Position numbers and translations under genes: made by a program. Below, one piece after another: positions 7,663-16,548 of a stretch of 64,000 bases of DNA. Under the pieces are notes generated by a model. It made no database searches. It was not told where the DNA came from and was given only the letters and a program-made list of their open reading frames with translations. Origin of the DNA: Kineothrix sp. MB12-C1 (lineage in GTDB: Bacteria; Bacillota; Clostridia; Lachnospirales; Lachnospiraceae); contig NZ_CP132957.1 in NCBI RefSeq assembly GCF_030863805.1, positions 3,224,001-3,288,000 of the forward strand. The letters are read 5' to 3'. How positions within the stretch are numbered: position 1 is the stretch's first letter; the number at the start of each line of letters is the position of its first letter.

Positions 7663-8367
7663 TTAGAAATGTAATCGGCGTCTTACCTCATCCCGTAGTC
7701 TTCTTTTAGACAGCAGGGTGATAAGGGCGATAACGATAACGCCGCAGGCAGTCAGTACGACTGCGGACCAAGACAGACCGAGGGATCTGTAAAGAAAGCG
7801 ATCGATCAGAAGCTCAATTCCCACGCATAAGACGGCGGTTTCTGCAAAGATATAAAGGGCTGTCGTAACAAAGGAAACGGGAAAGGCACGTATTAACAGC
7901 GTGAAAAGTTCCACGAGTAGTGTAATAAGGGCGATAATCGGCAGGGCGAGCCGCCAAAACCATTCATCGGAGGGAGTGAGGTAAGCGATCATATATAGAT
8001 AGACACCTACTGCAATACCATCAAAGAGAAGGGACAGGTAAATCGGGAGCTTCGTGTAGATGACGGCCGGAATGGCAAGGACGAATAGAATGATACATAT
8101 ACCGATAATAAGCAAAGACCACATGCTATGGTTGAAAACAAGAAGATTAAGAAGCGCACAGCTTGCAGCGGTAGCACCGAGAACTACCGATAAGAAGATA
8201 CCGAGATCCTTTCTTTTTACGACTTCGACCTGGCCCTTTTCCTTAGGGTAGGAAGAAGCGCGCTCCATTTGAACGAGTTCATTCGGATTAATAACAGGTG
8301 TATGGCAGAGCGGGCACTTTTCCGAACTGGATTCGAGTTCCACGCCGCAATTAACGCAATATGACAT
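7663..8367 (-). CDS. DUF6320 zinc-ribbon membrane protein
   Basis: A 234-residue protein with an N-terminal zinc ribbon (Cys4, Cys7, Cys18, Cys21) followed by about six hydrophobic segments from residue 52 to 222, and a basic C-terminus. This arrangement matches DUF6320 proteins of Lachnospiraceae. It is the second gene of a leftward pair, 11 bp after the acyltransferase-like gene; I recall this pair, with an alpha/beta hydrolase next to it, as recurrent in the family, which suggests a membrane-linked acyl-transfer or ester-metabolising function. That role is inference. Confidence 0.8.
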   Translation of the reverse strand: MSYCVNCGVELESSSEKCPLCHTPVINPNELVQMERASSYPKEKGQVEVVKRKDLGIFLSVVLGATAASCALLNLLVFNHSMWSLLIIGICIILFVLAIPAVIYTKLPIYLSLLFDGIAVGVYLYMIAYLTPSDEWFWRLALPIIALITLLVELFTLLIRAFPVSFVTTALYIFAETAVLCVGIELLIDRFLYRSLGLSWSAVVLTACGVIVIALITLLSKRRLRDEVRRRLHF

Positions 8368-8378
8368 ATATATACCTC

Positions 8379-9695
8379 CTATCGGTTGCTTTCTATTTTC
8401 ACATGGATGCCATCCTGAACCAGCTTGCGGAAGAAGTATCTCTCCACGTCTGCTTCCACAATGCTGCTTGCAAAGTTGATGGTGAGTGTATCCTCGAAAC
8501 TTGAGATAGCGCAGTTGGTGCGGGACGAAAAGGGTTGTCCCATATAAATATCGAATCTTTCAATATGGGGCTTCATATCCTCAGGTACTTTCAGAGCCCC
8601 CATATTAGTCAATCCTGCGGAAGAATTCCTGTCCTGTATTTTCGTATAGAAGAGCCGTACGATGAAATCCTTAATAAAAAGAGGGACAACGCGGATTGCC
8701 GGGTTTCTTTGTGTGGCGGCATTGGTGGTAATATCACCTCTTAGATATTTCTCGTTGATATAATAGCGCATGTAATTGTGTACATGGACAACGATCTCCT
8801 CAAAAGTATACTCTCCAAGCCTGGGATCGATGGAAGGATAAATCATGGTAATGAAGTTGCGCAGCGTTTTAGAGGGGAAGAAACGCCGCAGATTGACAGG
8901 CATGGCTATTTTAACGGGACGAAGCCTGACATGCCGTTCACCTGCCTGTTTTTGTAAAAGAGCATAGAGAAGAACTGAATTTAAATATTCCGTAATTGTA
9001 GCATTGTATTTGGATGCGACGGCAATTACTTCTTTCACGGAGAGAATGCCGTCAATGATATTAAGTGTATAAAAAGGTTCTTTCGTACCTCGAACCCGAT
9101 AAGCCTTTTCACCGAGCCGTGGCGGGCGTACCTGGGCGTTGGCATAGCGCATATAGGCATCCTCCAGTTCCTCGGGATGCGGTTCCTTTTCCACATCAAG
9201 AACAAAACCGCCATTTGAAATCGTATGGCCGAGAAGCCGGAGATAGACGGCAGTAATTGTCTGGAGTACACACATGCCGCCACTGCCGTCCCCCAGGCTA
9301 TGATGAGCCTCTAAGGCAATCCGGCATTCATGATAATAAATCCGGATAAGATAACGGTTATTGGCTCTAAAGGGCATGGGCATACATGGATTTTTGATGT
9401 CGGGCTGAACGAAAGGTCCCGGCCTGTTATTTGGCTCCATGTACCTCCAGAACAGACCTGTTCGAATAGAGACCTTATAGGTAGGAAAACGGTTAAGGGC
9501 GATATCCACTGCCTGCTGTAATATCTCTGGCCGAATGTTCTCCTTCAACACGACAGAGAGCCGATAAACAGAGGAAAAGTCCTTGCGCTGCAGGGTGGGA
9601 TAGACGATAGCGGATAGGTCCAGCTTGTACCATGTTTTCCGTTCGTTTCGTTTATTTACAGTTTTTCTATTGGCAATTCTTTTGTTTGCGGCCAT
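8379..9695 (-). CDS. Condensation/alcohol-acetyltransferase-like acyltransferase
   Basis: A 438-residue cytoplasmic protein of the CoA-dependent acyltransferase fold shared by condensation domains, PapA enzymes and alcohol acetyltransferases. The catalytic HHxxxDG motif is HHSLGDG at residues 131-137, with His132 as the expected base. An N-terminal basic stretch (residues 1-22) precedes the fold. It is the first gene of a leftward pair with DUF6320 and is divergent from an alpha/beta hydrolase gene 133 bp away. Acyl donor and acceptor are unknown. Confidence 0.82.
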   Translation of the reverse strand: MAANKRIANRKTVNKRNERKTWYKLDLSAIVYPTLQRKDFSSVYRLSVVLKENIRPEILQQAVDIALNRFPTYKVSIRTGLFWRYMEPNNRPGPFVQPDIKNPCMPMPFRANNRYLIRIYYHECRIALEAHHSLGDGSGGMCVLQTITAVYLRLLGHTISNGGFVLDVEKEPHPEELEDAYMRYANAQVRPPRLGEKAYRVRGTKEPFYTLNIIDGILSVKEVIAVASKYNATITEYLNSVLLYALLQKQAGERHVRLRPVKIAMPVNLRRFFPSKTLRNFITMIYPSIDPRLGEYTFEEIVVHVHNYMRYYINEKYLRGDITTNAATQRNPAIRVVPLFIKDFIVRLFYTKIQDRNSSAGLTNMGALKVPEDMKPHIERFDIYMGQPFSSRTNCAISSFEDTLTINFASSIVEADVERYFFRKLVQDGIHVKIESNR

Positions 9696-9828
9696 AAATA
9701 ATCCTCGGAATAAAAAGATTTTGGAAAGATTTTATCTTATTGATAGAGTATACCACAAAATGCAAATTATGTGATAAAATTGACTTAAAAATGATGTTAT
9801 TGTTATTGAGAAAGGCAAAGGTACTGCA

Positions 9829-10725
9829 ATGGCATTGTCCGATAAAAGAAATCAGAATCTTATGAACCTTATTAAGAGAGTACATAATGTAGTGGAAAAT
9901 TCAGATATTGAAAAGCACAGGCAGTCTCAGGACTATTTCGGTGCATTGCTCGGAAACAGTAAGGAGACGACAGTTAGGGCGGTCTCAATAGGAGATATGT
10001 ACGGAGAATGGATATCTGTGAACCGCGCTCACATGAAGAAACATGTGATACTTTATTGCCACGGAGGAGGATATACGACAGGAAGCAGCCAGTATGCGAG
10101 AACACTGACAACTAAGCTGGCGATGTCCACCTCTATGGATGTGTTGAGCTTCGATTATAGGCTGGCACCTGAACATCCTTATCCTGCAGCGTTAGAAGAT
10201 GCGATGGAAGCGTGGAATTATCTTATGCTTCTCGGATATGGAGCGAGGGATGTTGTCATAGCAGGGGATTCTGCCGGAGGGAATCTGGCCCTTGTCCTCA
10301 CCCATAAATTAAAGGAAGAGGGAAGGCTTCTTCCCAAAGGTCTTGTGTTGATGTCGCCGTGGACGGACCTTACCTTATCGGGCAAATCCCATGAGACGAA
10401 ACAGGACGTGGATCCTGTTCTTAGTGAAGAATATATCGGTCAGATGATCGATAATTATGCGAAAGGGCAGGAGCTTCAAGAACCGCTCATTTCTCCGTTA
10501 TTCGGCGATTTCGAAGGATTCCCTGCTACTTATATTCAGGTGGGAGACAACGAAGTGCTGTTAAATGATGCGACTATGCTTCATAAAAAGATGCAAAAGG
10601 CGAATGTGGCCGTTCAGATAGAAGTGTTTAAGGGAATGTGGCATGTATTTCAGATGTCCCCTTTCAAGACGGCTTATGAAGCAATGGAGAAAAATGCGGA
10701 ATTTATTTATCATATTTATCGTTAA
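9829..10725 (+). CDS. Alpha/beta hydrolase of the hormone-sensitive-lipase family
   Basis: A 298-residue esterase. The HGGGY oxyanion motif is at residues 78-82 and the nucleophile is Ser148 in GDSAGGN; the acid-residue region VGDNEVLL and His in GMWHVF complete the triad. These are the HSL-family marks. No signal peptide, so cytoplasmic. It is divergent from the acyltransferase/DUF6320 pair, so it may hydrolyse esters made by them or use the same acyl groups (inference). A hairpin terminator follows. Confidence 0.9.
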   Translation: MALSDKRNQNLMNLIKRVHNVVENSDIEKHRQSQDYFGALLGNSKETTVRAVSIGDMYGEWISVNRAHMKKHVILYCHGGGYTTGSSQYARTLTTKLAMSTSMDVLSFDYRLAPEHPYPAALEDAMEAWNYLMLLGYGARDVVIAGDSAGGNLALVLTHKLKEEGRLLPKGLVLMSPWTDLTLSGKSHETKQDVDPVLSEEYIGQMIDNYAKGQELQEPLISPLFGDFEGFPATYIQVGDNEVLLNDATMLHKKMQKANVAVQIEVFKGMWHVFQMSPFKTAYEAMEKNAEFIYHIYR

Positions 10726-10762
10726 AATAAAGGAATTTTGAAATCTTCCTAGAATATTTAAT

Positions 10763-10801
10763 AAAGGGAATGTCTATTAATCCTAATAGCCCGTTCCCTT
10801 T
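10763..10801 (+). terminator. Terminator after the alpha/beta hydrolase gene
   Basis: Outer stem AAAGGGAA/TTCCCTTT and inner stem CTATTA/TAATAG form one long hairpin ending in a T-rich arm. Confidence 0.7.
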
Positions 10802-10832
10802 GTGATAATAAATAGTGACGGGAGCAGTCAAG

Positions 10833-11846
10833 GTGAGTATGTTGATTCGAAAGAAACTGGAACAGTGGGAAAAAGAATATTTAAGCCCTTATGCTTCCCT
10901 TAGTATGAACTCCAAAGGAAGGCTTAGAGAAGAGGAACAATGCGATATTCGCCCGGTTTATCAAAGGGATAGAGACCGTATATTGCATAGCAAGGCATTC
11001 AGGCGTTTGAAGGATAAAACGCAGGTTTTCCTGACACCGGAAGGAGATCATTACCGGACAAGGTTGACGCATACGCTTGAGGTATCTCAGAATGCACGTA
11101 CTATTGCTAAGGCACTTAGGCTGAATGAAGATTTGGTAGAAGCGATTGCTCTTGGTCATGATTTGGGGCATACGCCGTTTGGTCATGCGGGAGAACGCGC
11201 TCTCAACAGAGTATGCCCTTATGGTTTCTGCCATAGTGACCAAAGTGTCCGGACCGTGGATATTCTGGAGAAGAGTGGACAAGGGCTGAATCTGACGGAA
11301 GAAGTCAGAGATGGGATACGGAATCATCAGACGAAAGGAATGCCCTCCACGCTGGAAGGGAAGATTGTTCGATTTTCGGATAAAATCGCCTATATTCATC
11401 ACGATATGGATGATGCCGTCAGAGGAGGTATCTTGCAGGAAGCCGATGTGCCAAAGGAGATTACGGAGGTAATCGGAGTGACAACGGGTGAGCGGTTAGA
11501 TCATTTCATTCATGATCTGGTGACAACAAGCTATGAAAGAGACGATATTATGATGTCTCCCCCGGTAGCGGAAGCTATGGGAAAACTGAGAAAGTTCATG
11601 TTCGAACGAGTATATCAGAATGATGAAGCTAAGAGCGAGGAGCGAAAGGCAGAAACGTTAATGGAATCTCTGTATGAATATTATCTGCGGCATCTGGAAC
11701 TGCTGCCTCAGTATCTGCTGGTTCGCATGGAGCAGGAAGAGGAAGCAGCGGAGATTATCGTATGTGATTTTATAGGAGCGATGACGGACCGGTTCGCAAT
11801 CGCAAAATATGAAGAATTATTTATTCCTAAATCATGGCACTATTAA
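10833..11846 (+). CDS. dgt: Deoxyguanosinetriphosphate triphosphohydrolase (dGTPase), HD superfamily
   Basis: A 337-residue HD-domain enzyme that hydrolyses dGTP (or other dNTPs) to the nucleoside and tripolyphosphate. Seen are the family N-terminus SPYASLSMNSKGR, the YQRDRDRILHSKAFRRLKDKTQVF segment, the first metal His in RLTHTLEVSQ and the HD pair in LGHDLGHTPFGHAGE. The start is taken as GTG 10833, eight bases after GGGAG; ATG 10839 is also possible. It heads the rightward group dgt-dnaG-rpoD-trmK-nif3, a common clostridial arrangement that ties nucleotide quality to replication start and sigma factor supply. Confidence 0.92.
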   Translation: MSMLIRKKLEQWEKEYLSPYASLSMNSKGRLREEEQCDIRPVYQRDRDRILHSKAFRRLKDKTQVFLTPEGDHYRTRLTHTLEVSQNARTIAKALRLNEDLVEAIALGHDLGHTPFGHAGERALNRVCPYGFCHSDQSVRTVDILEKSGQGLNLTEEVRDGIRNHQTKGMPSTLEGKIVRFSDKIAYIHHDMDDAVRGGILQEADVPKEITEVIGVTTGERLDHFIHDLVTTSYERDDIMMSPPVAEAMGKLRKFMFERVYQNDEAKSEERKAETLMESLYEYYLRHLELLPQYLLVRMEQEEEAAEIIVCDFIGAMTDRFAIAKYEELFIPKSWHY

Positions 11847-11900
11847 GATGTGACAATAATGAAAAGACTATATTAGTGAGGGAACCGAACTATTATATTT

Positions 11901-11927
11901 GTAACTGTGAGAGAAGCGAACTGTTGC
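11901..11927. repeat. Mini GTAACTG palindrome upstream of dnaG
   Basis: GTAACTG at 11901 pairs with CTGTTGC ending at 11927 in the same spacing as the 27-bp element at 18221-18247. No clear target duplication is visible, so it may be an old copy. Confidence 0.5.
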
Positions 11928-11942
11928 AGAAGGGAAATAAGC

Positions 11943-13718
11943 GTGTACTATCCGGACGAGTTAGTAGAAGAAGTACGATTGAAAAATGATATAATAGATG
12001 TGATTTCTGGTTATGTACGTTTACAGAAGAAGGGAAGCAGCCATTTTGGTTTATGTCCCTTCCACAATGAAAAGTCTCCTTCCTTTTCCGTATCAGGCGG
12101 TAAGCAGATGTATTACTGCTTTGGTTGCGGTGCAGGGGGCAATGTATTCACCTTTGTTATGGAATATGAGAATTACACCTTTCCGGAGGCGATTAAGATG
12201 CTTGCGGATAGAGCGAAGGTGGATTTGCCCGAGATAGAATACTCGGAGGAAGTGAAGAAGAAGGAAAGCAAAAGAAATAAGCTCCTGGAAGTGAATAAGG
12301 AAGCCGCTAAATATTTTTATTATCAGCTTCGTTCACAGAGAGGGAATCTCGGCTATCGTTACTTGGCAGAGAGACAGCTTACCGATGAGACAATGAAAAA
12401 GTTTGGTCTTGGTTTTGCCAGCGTATCCAGCGGTGATCTTGTACAGTATCTGCGTTCCAAAGGCTATGCAGATGGATTGATACAGGAGGCGGGGCTTGCC
12501 AGCTTCGATGAAAAGTACGGATTGCATGATAAATTCTGGAATCGCGTCATGTTTCCGATTCAGGATATCAATCATCGGGTGGTTGGCTTCGGAGGCCGCG
12601 TTATGGGCGATGCCAAACCGAAATATTTGAATTCACCAGAAACGATGATCTTTGATAAAAGCCGTAATTTATATGGTTTGAACTTCGCAAGAACTTCGCG
12701 CCAGAATAATGTGATTCTATGCGAAGGGTATATGGATGTTATTGCCATGCATCAGGCTGGTTTTACGCAGGCAGTGGCCTCCTTGGGAACAGCATTTACT
12801 GCAGGACAGGCGAATCTTCTGCGCCGTTATACACAAGAGGTATTTCTCGCATATGACGGGGACGCAGCAGGGACAGGTGCGGCCCTTCGGGCGATTTCCA
12901 TATTAAAAGAGGTGGAACTGAGCGGTAAAGTAATTAACTTAGAGCCTTATAAGGACCCGGATGACTTTATTAAGAATCTGGGAACAGATGCTTTCACCGA
13001 GAGGATGGAGGAGGCGGAGAACAGCTTTTTCTTCGAGCTGCGCATTATGGAAAAGGATTATAATTTGAAAGATCCGGAGTCGAAAACGAAATTTCACAGA
13101 GAGATAGCGAGAAAACTCTGTGGATTTCGGGAAGAAGTGGAGCGGGAAAACTACATAGAGGCAGTAGCCGATAAGTACGGAATAGGTTTTGATAATCTGC
13201 GTAAATTGGTAGTCGCTTATGCGGCACAGACCGGTCTGGTAAGTCCGGTGGTTCGGCCGAAATCGGGCATTGCTGAGAAAAAGAATACGCCGGAGGAGAA
13301 CATCAAGAAGGCACAGCGCCTTCTAATTACATGGATTACTGAGGAACCGAAAGTATTTCCCCAAATTATCAAATATATTACGCCTCAGGACTTTACAGAA
13401 GAGTTGTATCAGAAGGTGGCGGACAAGTTATTTGAGGAGATGAAAGAGGGAAAGTTGAATCCTGCTTATATTGTCAGCATGTTTACAGATGAAGAGGATC
13501 AGCGAGAGGTAGCGTCCTTGTTTAATACGAAGTTAGAGGAACTTGAAACGAAACAGGAACGGGAGAAGGCGCTGCATGATATCTTATATACAGTGAAAAA
13601 GAATAGCTATGAATATTATTCCGCCCGCCTTGGCGCGGATGTGAATAGCTTATCACAGGTAATTGCAGGAAAAAAAGCGTTGGAAGAACTTAACAAAACG
13701 CATATTTCTTTGGATTAA
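11943..13718 (+). CDS. dnaG: DNA primase DnaG
   Basis: A 591-residue primase that lays RNA primers at the replication fork. The N-terminal CHC2 zinc finger has Cys38, His41, Cys59 and Cys62; the catalytic core holds VVGFGGR and the Toprim motifs CEGYMDVIAMHQAGF and YDGDAAG; the C-terminal part is the helicase-binding domain. The start is the GTG at 11943, giving the usual MYYPDELVEEV opening and preceded by AAGGGA; the frame is open 36 bp further but that part lies in the mini-palindrome. The gene lies between dgt and rpoD as in the classical macromolecular synthesis operon. Confidence 0.96.
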   Translation: MYYPDELVEEVRLKNDIIDVISGYVRLQKKGSSHFGLCPFHNEKSPSFSVSGGKQMYYCFGCGAGGNVFTFVMEYENYTFPEAIKMLADRAKVDLPEIEYSEEVKKKESKRNKLLEVNKEAAKYFYYQLRSQRGNLGYRYLAERQLTDETMKKFGLGFASVSSGDLVQYLRSKGYADGLIQEAGLASFDEKYGLHDKFWNRVMFPIQDINHRVVGFGGRVMGDAKPKYLNSPETMIFDKSRNLYGLNFARTSRQNNVILCEGYMDVIAMHQAGFTQAVASLGTAFTAGQANLLRRYTQEVFLAYDGDAAGTGAALRAISILKEVELSGKVINLEPYKDPDDFIKNLGTDAFTERMEEAENSFFFELRIMEKDYNLKDPESKTKFHREIARKLCGFREEVERENYIEAVADKYGIGFDNLRKLVVAYAAQTGLVSPVVRPKSGIAEKKNTPEENIKKAQRLLITWITEEPKVFPQIIKYITPQDFTEELYQKVADKLFEEMKEGKLNPAYIVSMFTDEEDQREVASLFNTKLEELETKQEREKALHDILYTVKKNSYEYYSARLGADVNSLSQVIAGKKALEELNKTHISLD

Positions 13719-13758
13719 CGATAATACTATGACTACATGAGGAAGGATGGAACCCAAA

Positions 13759-14871
13759 ATGGATGAAAACACACAAGCAAAGTTTGAGGAGCATTTGAAG
13801 GAGCTTCTAAGCGCTGCTAAAAAGAAAAAGAATGTTCTGGAATATCAGGAGATTAATGACTTCTTCGCCGGCATGGCACTTGAAGAGGAGCACTTCGATA
13901 AAATAATGGAAACTTTGGAGCAGAATAATGTGGATGTACTTCGCATCACCGAAGAAGATGAGGTGGACGATGAGGAAATTATCCTCACGGAAGAAGATGA
14001 GGTCGATGTAGAGAATATCGATCTTTCTGTTCCGGACGGCATCAGCATCGAGGACCCTGTCAGAATGTATTTGAAAGAGATTGGTAAGGTACCTCTTCTT
14101 ACTGCAGAGGAAGAGATAGAACTTGCCAAGAAACTCGAGTTGGGGGAAGAGGAAGCGAAGAAACGTCTTGCAGAAGCGAACTTACGTCTCGTTGTCAGCA
14201 TTGCGAAGCGATATGTGGGCCGCGGTATGCTTTTCCTTGATTTAATTCAGGAAGGTAACCTTGGTCTTATTAAAGCTGTGGAAAAATTCGACTATAGAAA
14301 AGGCTTTAAATTCTCCACCTATGCTACATGGTGGATTCGTCAGGCGATTACAAGAGCGATTGCCGATCAGGCGAGAACAATTCGTATTCCTGTTCATATG
14401 GTAGAGACTATCAATAAGCTGATTCGCGTGAGCAGACAGCTTTTACAGGAGTTGGGACGTGAGCCTTCTCCGGAAGAGATTGCAGAAGAAATGAATATGC
14501 CGGTAGACCGGGTACGGGAAATCCTTAAGATTTCTCAGGAGCCGGTTTCTTTGGAAACCCCAATTGGTGAAGAGGAAGATAGCCACTTAGGTGACTTTAT
14601 ACAAGATGATAATGTGCCTGTTCCGGCAGATGCTGCGGCCTTTACTTTGTTAAAAGAGCAGTTAGTAGAGGTACTTGGTACTTTGACGGAGAGAGAGCAG
14701 AAGGTTCTTCGTTTGCGTTTTGGACTGGATGACGGGCGTGCGAGAACTTTGGAAGAGGTAGGAAAGGAGTTCAATGTAACTCGCGAACGTATCCGCCAGA
14801 TTGAAGCGAAAGCACTTCGTAAACTGCGCCATCCCAGCAGAAGCCGTAAGTTAAAAGATTACCTGGACTAA
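13759..14871 (+). CDS. rpoD: RNA polymerase primary sigma factor (sigma-70/SigA)
   Basis: A 370-residue vegetative sigma factor. It shows region 1.2 ([16 protein letters not shown]), region 2 with [25 protein letters not shown] and the -10-melting helix [17 protein letters not shown], region 3 and region 4 with [18 protein letters not shown], which reads the -35 element. The N-terminal 1.1 region is short and acidic, as in other Firmicutes. I place the start at ATG 13759, twelve bases after AGGAAGG, rather than at ATG 13747 which directly abuts that ribosome site. It is cotranscribed with dnaG, 40 bp upstream. Confidence 0.96.
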   Translation: MDENTQAKFEEHLKELLSAAKKKKNVLEYQEINDFFAGMALEEEHFDKIMETLEQNNVDVLRITEEDEVDDEEIILTEEDEVDVENIDLSVPDGISIEDPVRMYLKEIGKVPLLTAEEEIELAKKLELGEEEAKKRLAEANLRLVVSIAKRYVGRGMLFLDLIQEGNLGLIKAVEKFDYRKGFKFSTYATWWIRQAITRAIADQARTIRIPVHMVETINKLIRVSRQLLQELGREPSPEEIAEEMNMPVDRVREILKISQEPVSLETPIGEEEDSHLGDFIQDDNVPVPADAAAFTLLKEQLVEVLGTLTEREQKVLRLRFGLDDGRARTLEEVGKEFNVTRERIRQIEAKALRKLRHPSRSRKLKDYLD

Positions 14872-14885
14872 TCGGATGAAATAAA

Positions 14886-15662
14886 ATGAGCGTAGAGAGG
14901 AAAGAAGATAAAAAGCAAGAAATCCCATTGTCCAATAGAATGCTCCGCGTAGCAAATATGGTGACAAAGGGAAATGTAGCGTGCGATGTAGGCTGTGACC
15001 ATGGTTTTGTATCCATTTATCTTGTGAAAACAGGAATCAGTCCGAAGGCGATTGCCATGGATGTAAGAAAAGGCCCGTTAGCATCGGCGAGAGCGAATAT
15101 TGAAGAATATGAACTGACGCAGTACATAGAGACTAGGTTATCCGATGGAGTGACATCGTTGTTGCCCGGAGAGGCAGATACGCTGATTTGTGCGGGTATG
15201 GGCGGCAAACTGATGAAGAGAATTCTGGAAGACGGCAAAGAAAAGGTTCGTCGTATGAAGGAATTGATTCTACAGCCCCAATCGGAATTACAAGGATTAA
15301 GAGAATACTTAAGACAGCAGGAATATTTGATTGTGAAGGAAGATATGCTAAAGGAGGACGGCAAATACTATCCCATTATAAAAGCAGTTCCTTCTGAAAA
15401 AAAGGAGTTTGAGAAAGAAATTTCCAAGATGCCTTTAAAGATACAGGATAGATACGGACCTCTTTTATTAGAGGAAAGGAATCCTGTTTTAAAGGAATTC
15501 CTGCTGAAAGAACGCCAGGTGTACGAAGATATTCTTATACATCTGGAAAAGGTTCCGAATGATTCCTCAGCCCTTAATACCAGACAGAAATGCCGCAGGG
15601 AAGAAATTATCGAGAAAATTGATATGATTACAGCCGCACTTTCTGGTTTTAGCGAAGAATAA
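14886..15662 (+). CDS. trmK: tRNA (adenine(22)-N1)-methyltransferase TrmK
   Basis: A 258-residue SAM-dependent methyltransferase that modifies A22 in the D loop of tRNAs. The SAM-binding motif is VACDVGCDHGFVSIYL at about residues 31-46, followed by IAMDVRKGPL and the CAGMGGKLM motif typical of the family; the C-terminal half is the helical coiled-coil domain. It sits 14 bp after rpoD and 16 bp before nif3, the usual order in Clostridia, and is probably cotranscribed. Confidence 0.94.
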   Translation: MSVERKEDKKQEIPLSNRMLRVANMVTKGNVACDVGCDHGFVSIYLVKTGISPKAIAMDVRKGPLASARANIEEYELTQYIETRLSDGVTSLLPGEADTLICAGMGGKLMKRILEDGKEKVRRMKELILQPQSELQGLREYLRQQEYLIVKEDMLKEDGKYYPIIKAVPSEKKEFEKEISKMPLKIQDRYGPLLLEERNPVLKEFLLKERQVYEDILIHLEKVPNDSSALNTRQKCRREEIIEKIDMITAALSGFSEE

Positions 15663-15678
15663 GGAAAGGAGACCGCAC

Positions 15679-16461
15679 ATGACATGTGATGAGATCATAA
15701 AGAGTTTGGAGCAGCTTTCACCCCCTTCTTATGCGGAAGAATGGGATAATGTAGGACTTCTTGCCGGCCGTAGAGATAAGGAAGTGAACCGGCTCTATAT
15801 TGCTCTGGATGCTACGGATGAAGTTGTTGAAGAAGCCGTGCGGGTAGGGGCAGATATGCTTCTGACCCATCATCCACTCATTTTTTCACCTATGAAGCGG
15901 ATCACTGAGGATGATTTTATCGGCCGTAGGGTTCTGAAGCTTTTGCAAAATGATATTAGTTATTATGCTATGCATACGAATTTCGATGTGATGGGTATGG
16001 CAGATGCGGCAGCGGATGAGCTTAGGTTAAAGGATAGGGAAGTTCTTTTCATTACTTATGAAGACGAAATTGCCAAAGAAGGGATCGGCAGATACGGAAG
16101 GCTCGTTCAGGTCATGACACTGGAAGAGTGCGCCTTGTTTGTCAAGGAAGTTTTTCATTTGGAACATGTGAGAATATATGGTGAGCCGGATACGCCGATC
16201 GAATGGGCGGCAGTATCGCCGGGTTCCGGAAAGTCTATGATAAAGCCTGCGGTGGCAGCAGGAGCAGAGGTGCTTATTACCGGAGATATTGAGCATCATG
16301 AAGGTCTGGATGCCTTGGCACAGGGACTTACGATTATCGATGCGGGACATTATGGCCTGGAGAAGATATTTATTCCCTATATGAAGGAATATATTAAGAG
16401 AGAGCTGCCGCAGCTTAGCGTATTCGCAGCCAAAGACAAGAATCCGTTTCGGATATTATAG
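15679..16461 (+). CDS. Nif3-like dinuclear metal centre protein (DUF34/YqfO family)
   Basis: A 260-residue protein of the widespread NIF3/DUF34 family that forms hexamers with a two-metal site. Metal ligands are seen in THHPLIF (His64, His65), in MHTNFD and in the C-terminal GDIEHHEGLD. The short form without the inserted PII-like domain is present. GTP cyclohydrolase annotations for this family are not trustworthy; the function is still debated. It follows trmK by 16 bp, a conserved pairing. Confidence 0.92.
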   Translation: MTCDEIIKSLEQLSPPSYAEEWDNVGLLAGRRDKEVNRLYIALDATDEVVEEAVRVGADMLLTHHPLIFSPMKRITEDDFIGRRVLKLLQNDISYYAMHTNFDVMGMADAAADELRLKDREVLFITYEDEIAKEGIGRYGRLVQVMTLEECALFVKEVFHLEHVRIYGEPDTPIEWAAVSPGSGKSMIKPAVAAGAEVLITGDIEHHEGLDALAQGLTIIDAGHYGLEKIFIPYMKEYIKRELPQLSVFAAKDKNPFRIL

Positions 16462-16501
16462 CCAAACAATTTTTGGTAAGGAAACAATTTGTGTGCATTC
16501 T

Positions 16502-16534
16502 GTTGCTGGGTGCAGCGGAGCTGTGAACAGTAAC
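16502..16534. repeat. GTTGCTG/CAGTAAC palindrome before the nucleoside kinase gene
   Basis: A 33-bp segment starting GTTGCTG and ending GAACAGTAAC, matching the ends of the MITE-like family. No target duplication seen. It ends 14 bp before the kinase GTG start, so it forms part of its leader. Confidence 0.45.
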
Positions 16535-16548
16535 GATAGGAGGGTATC

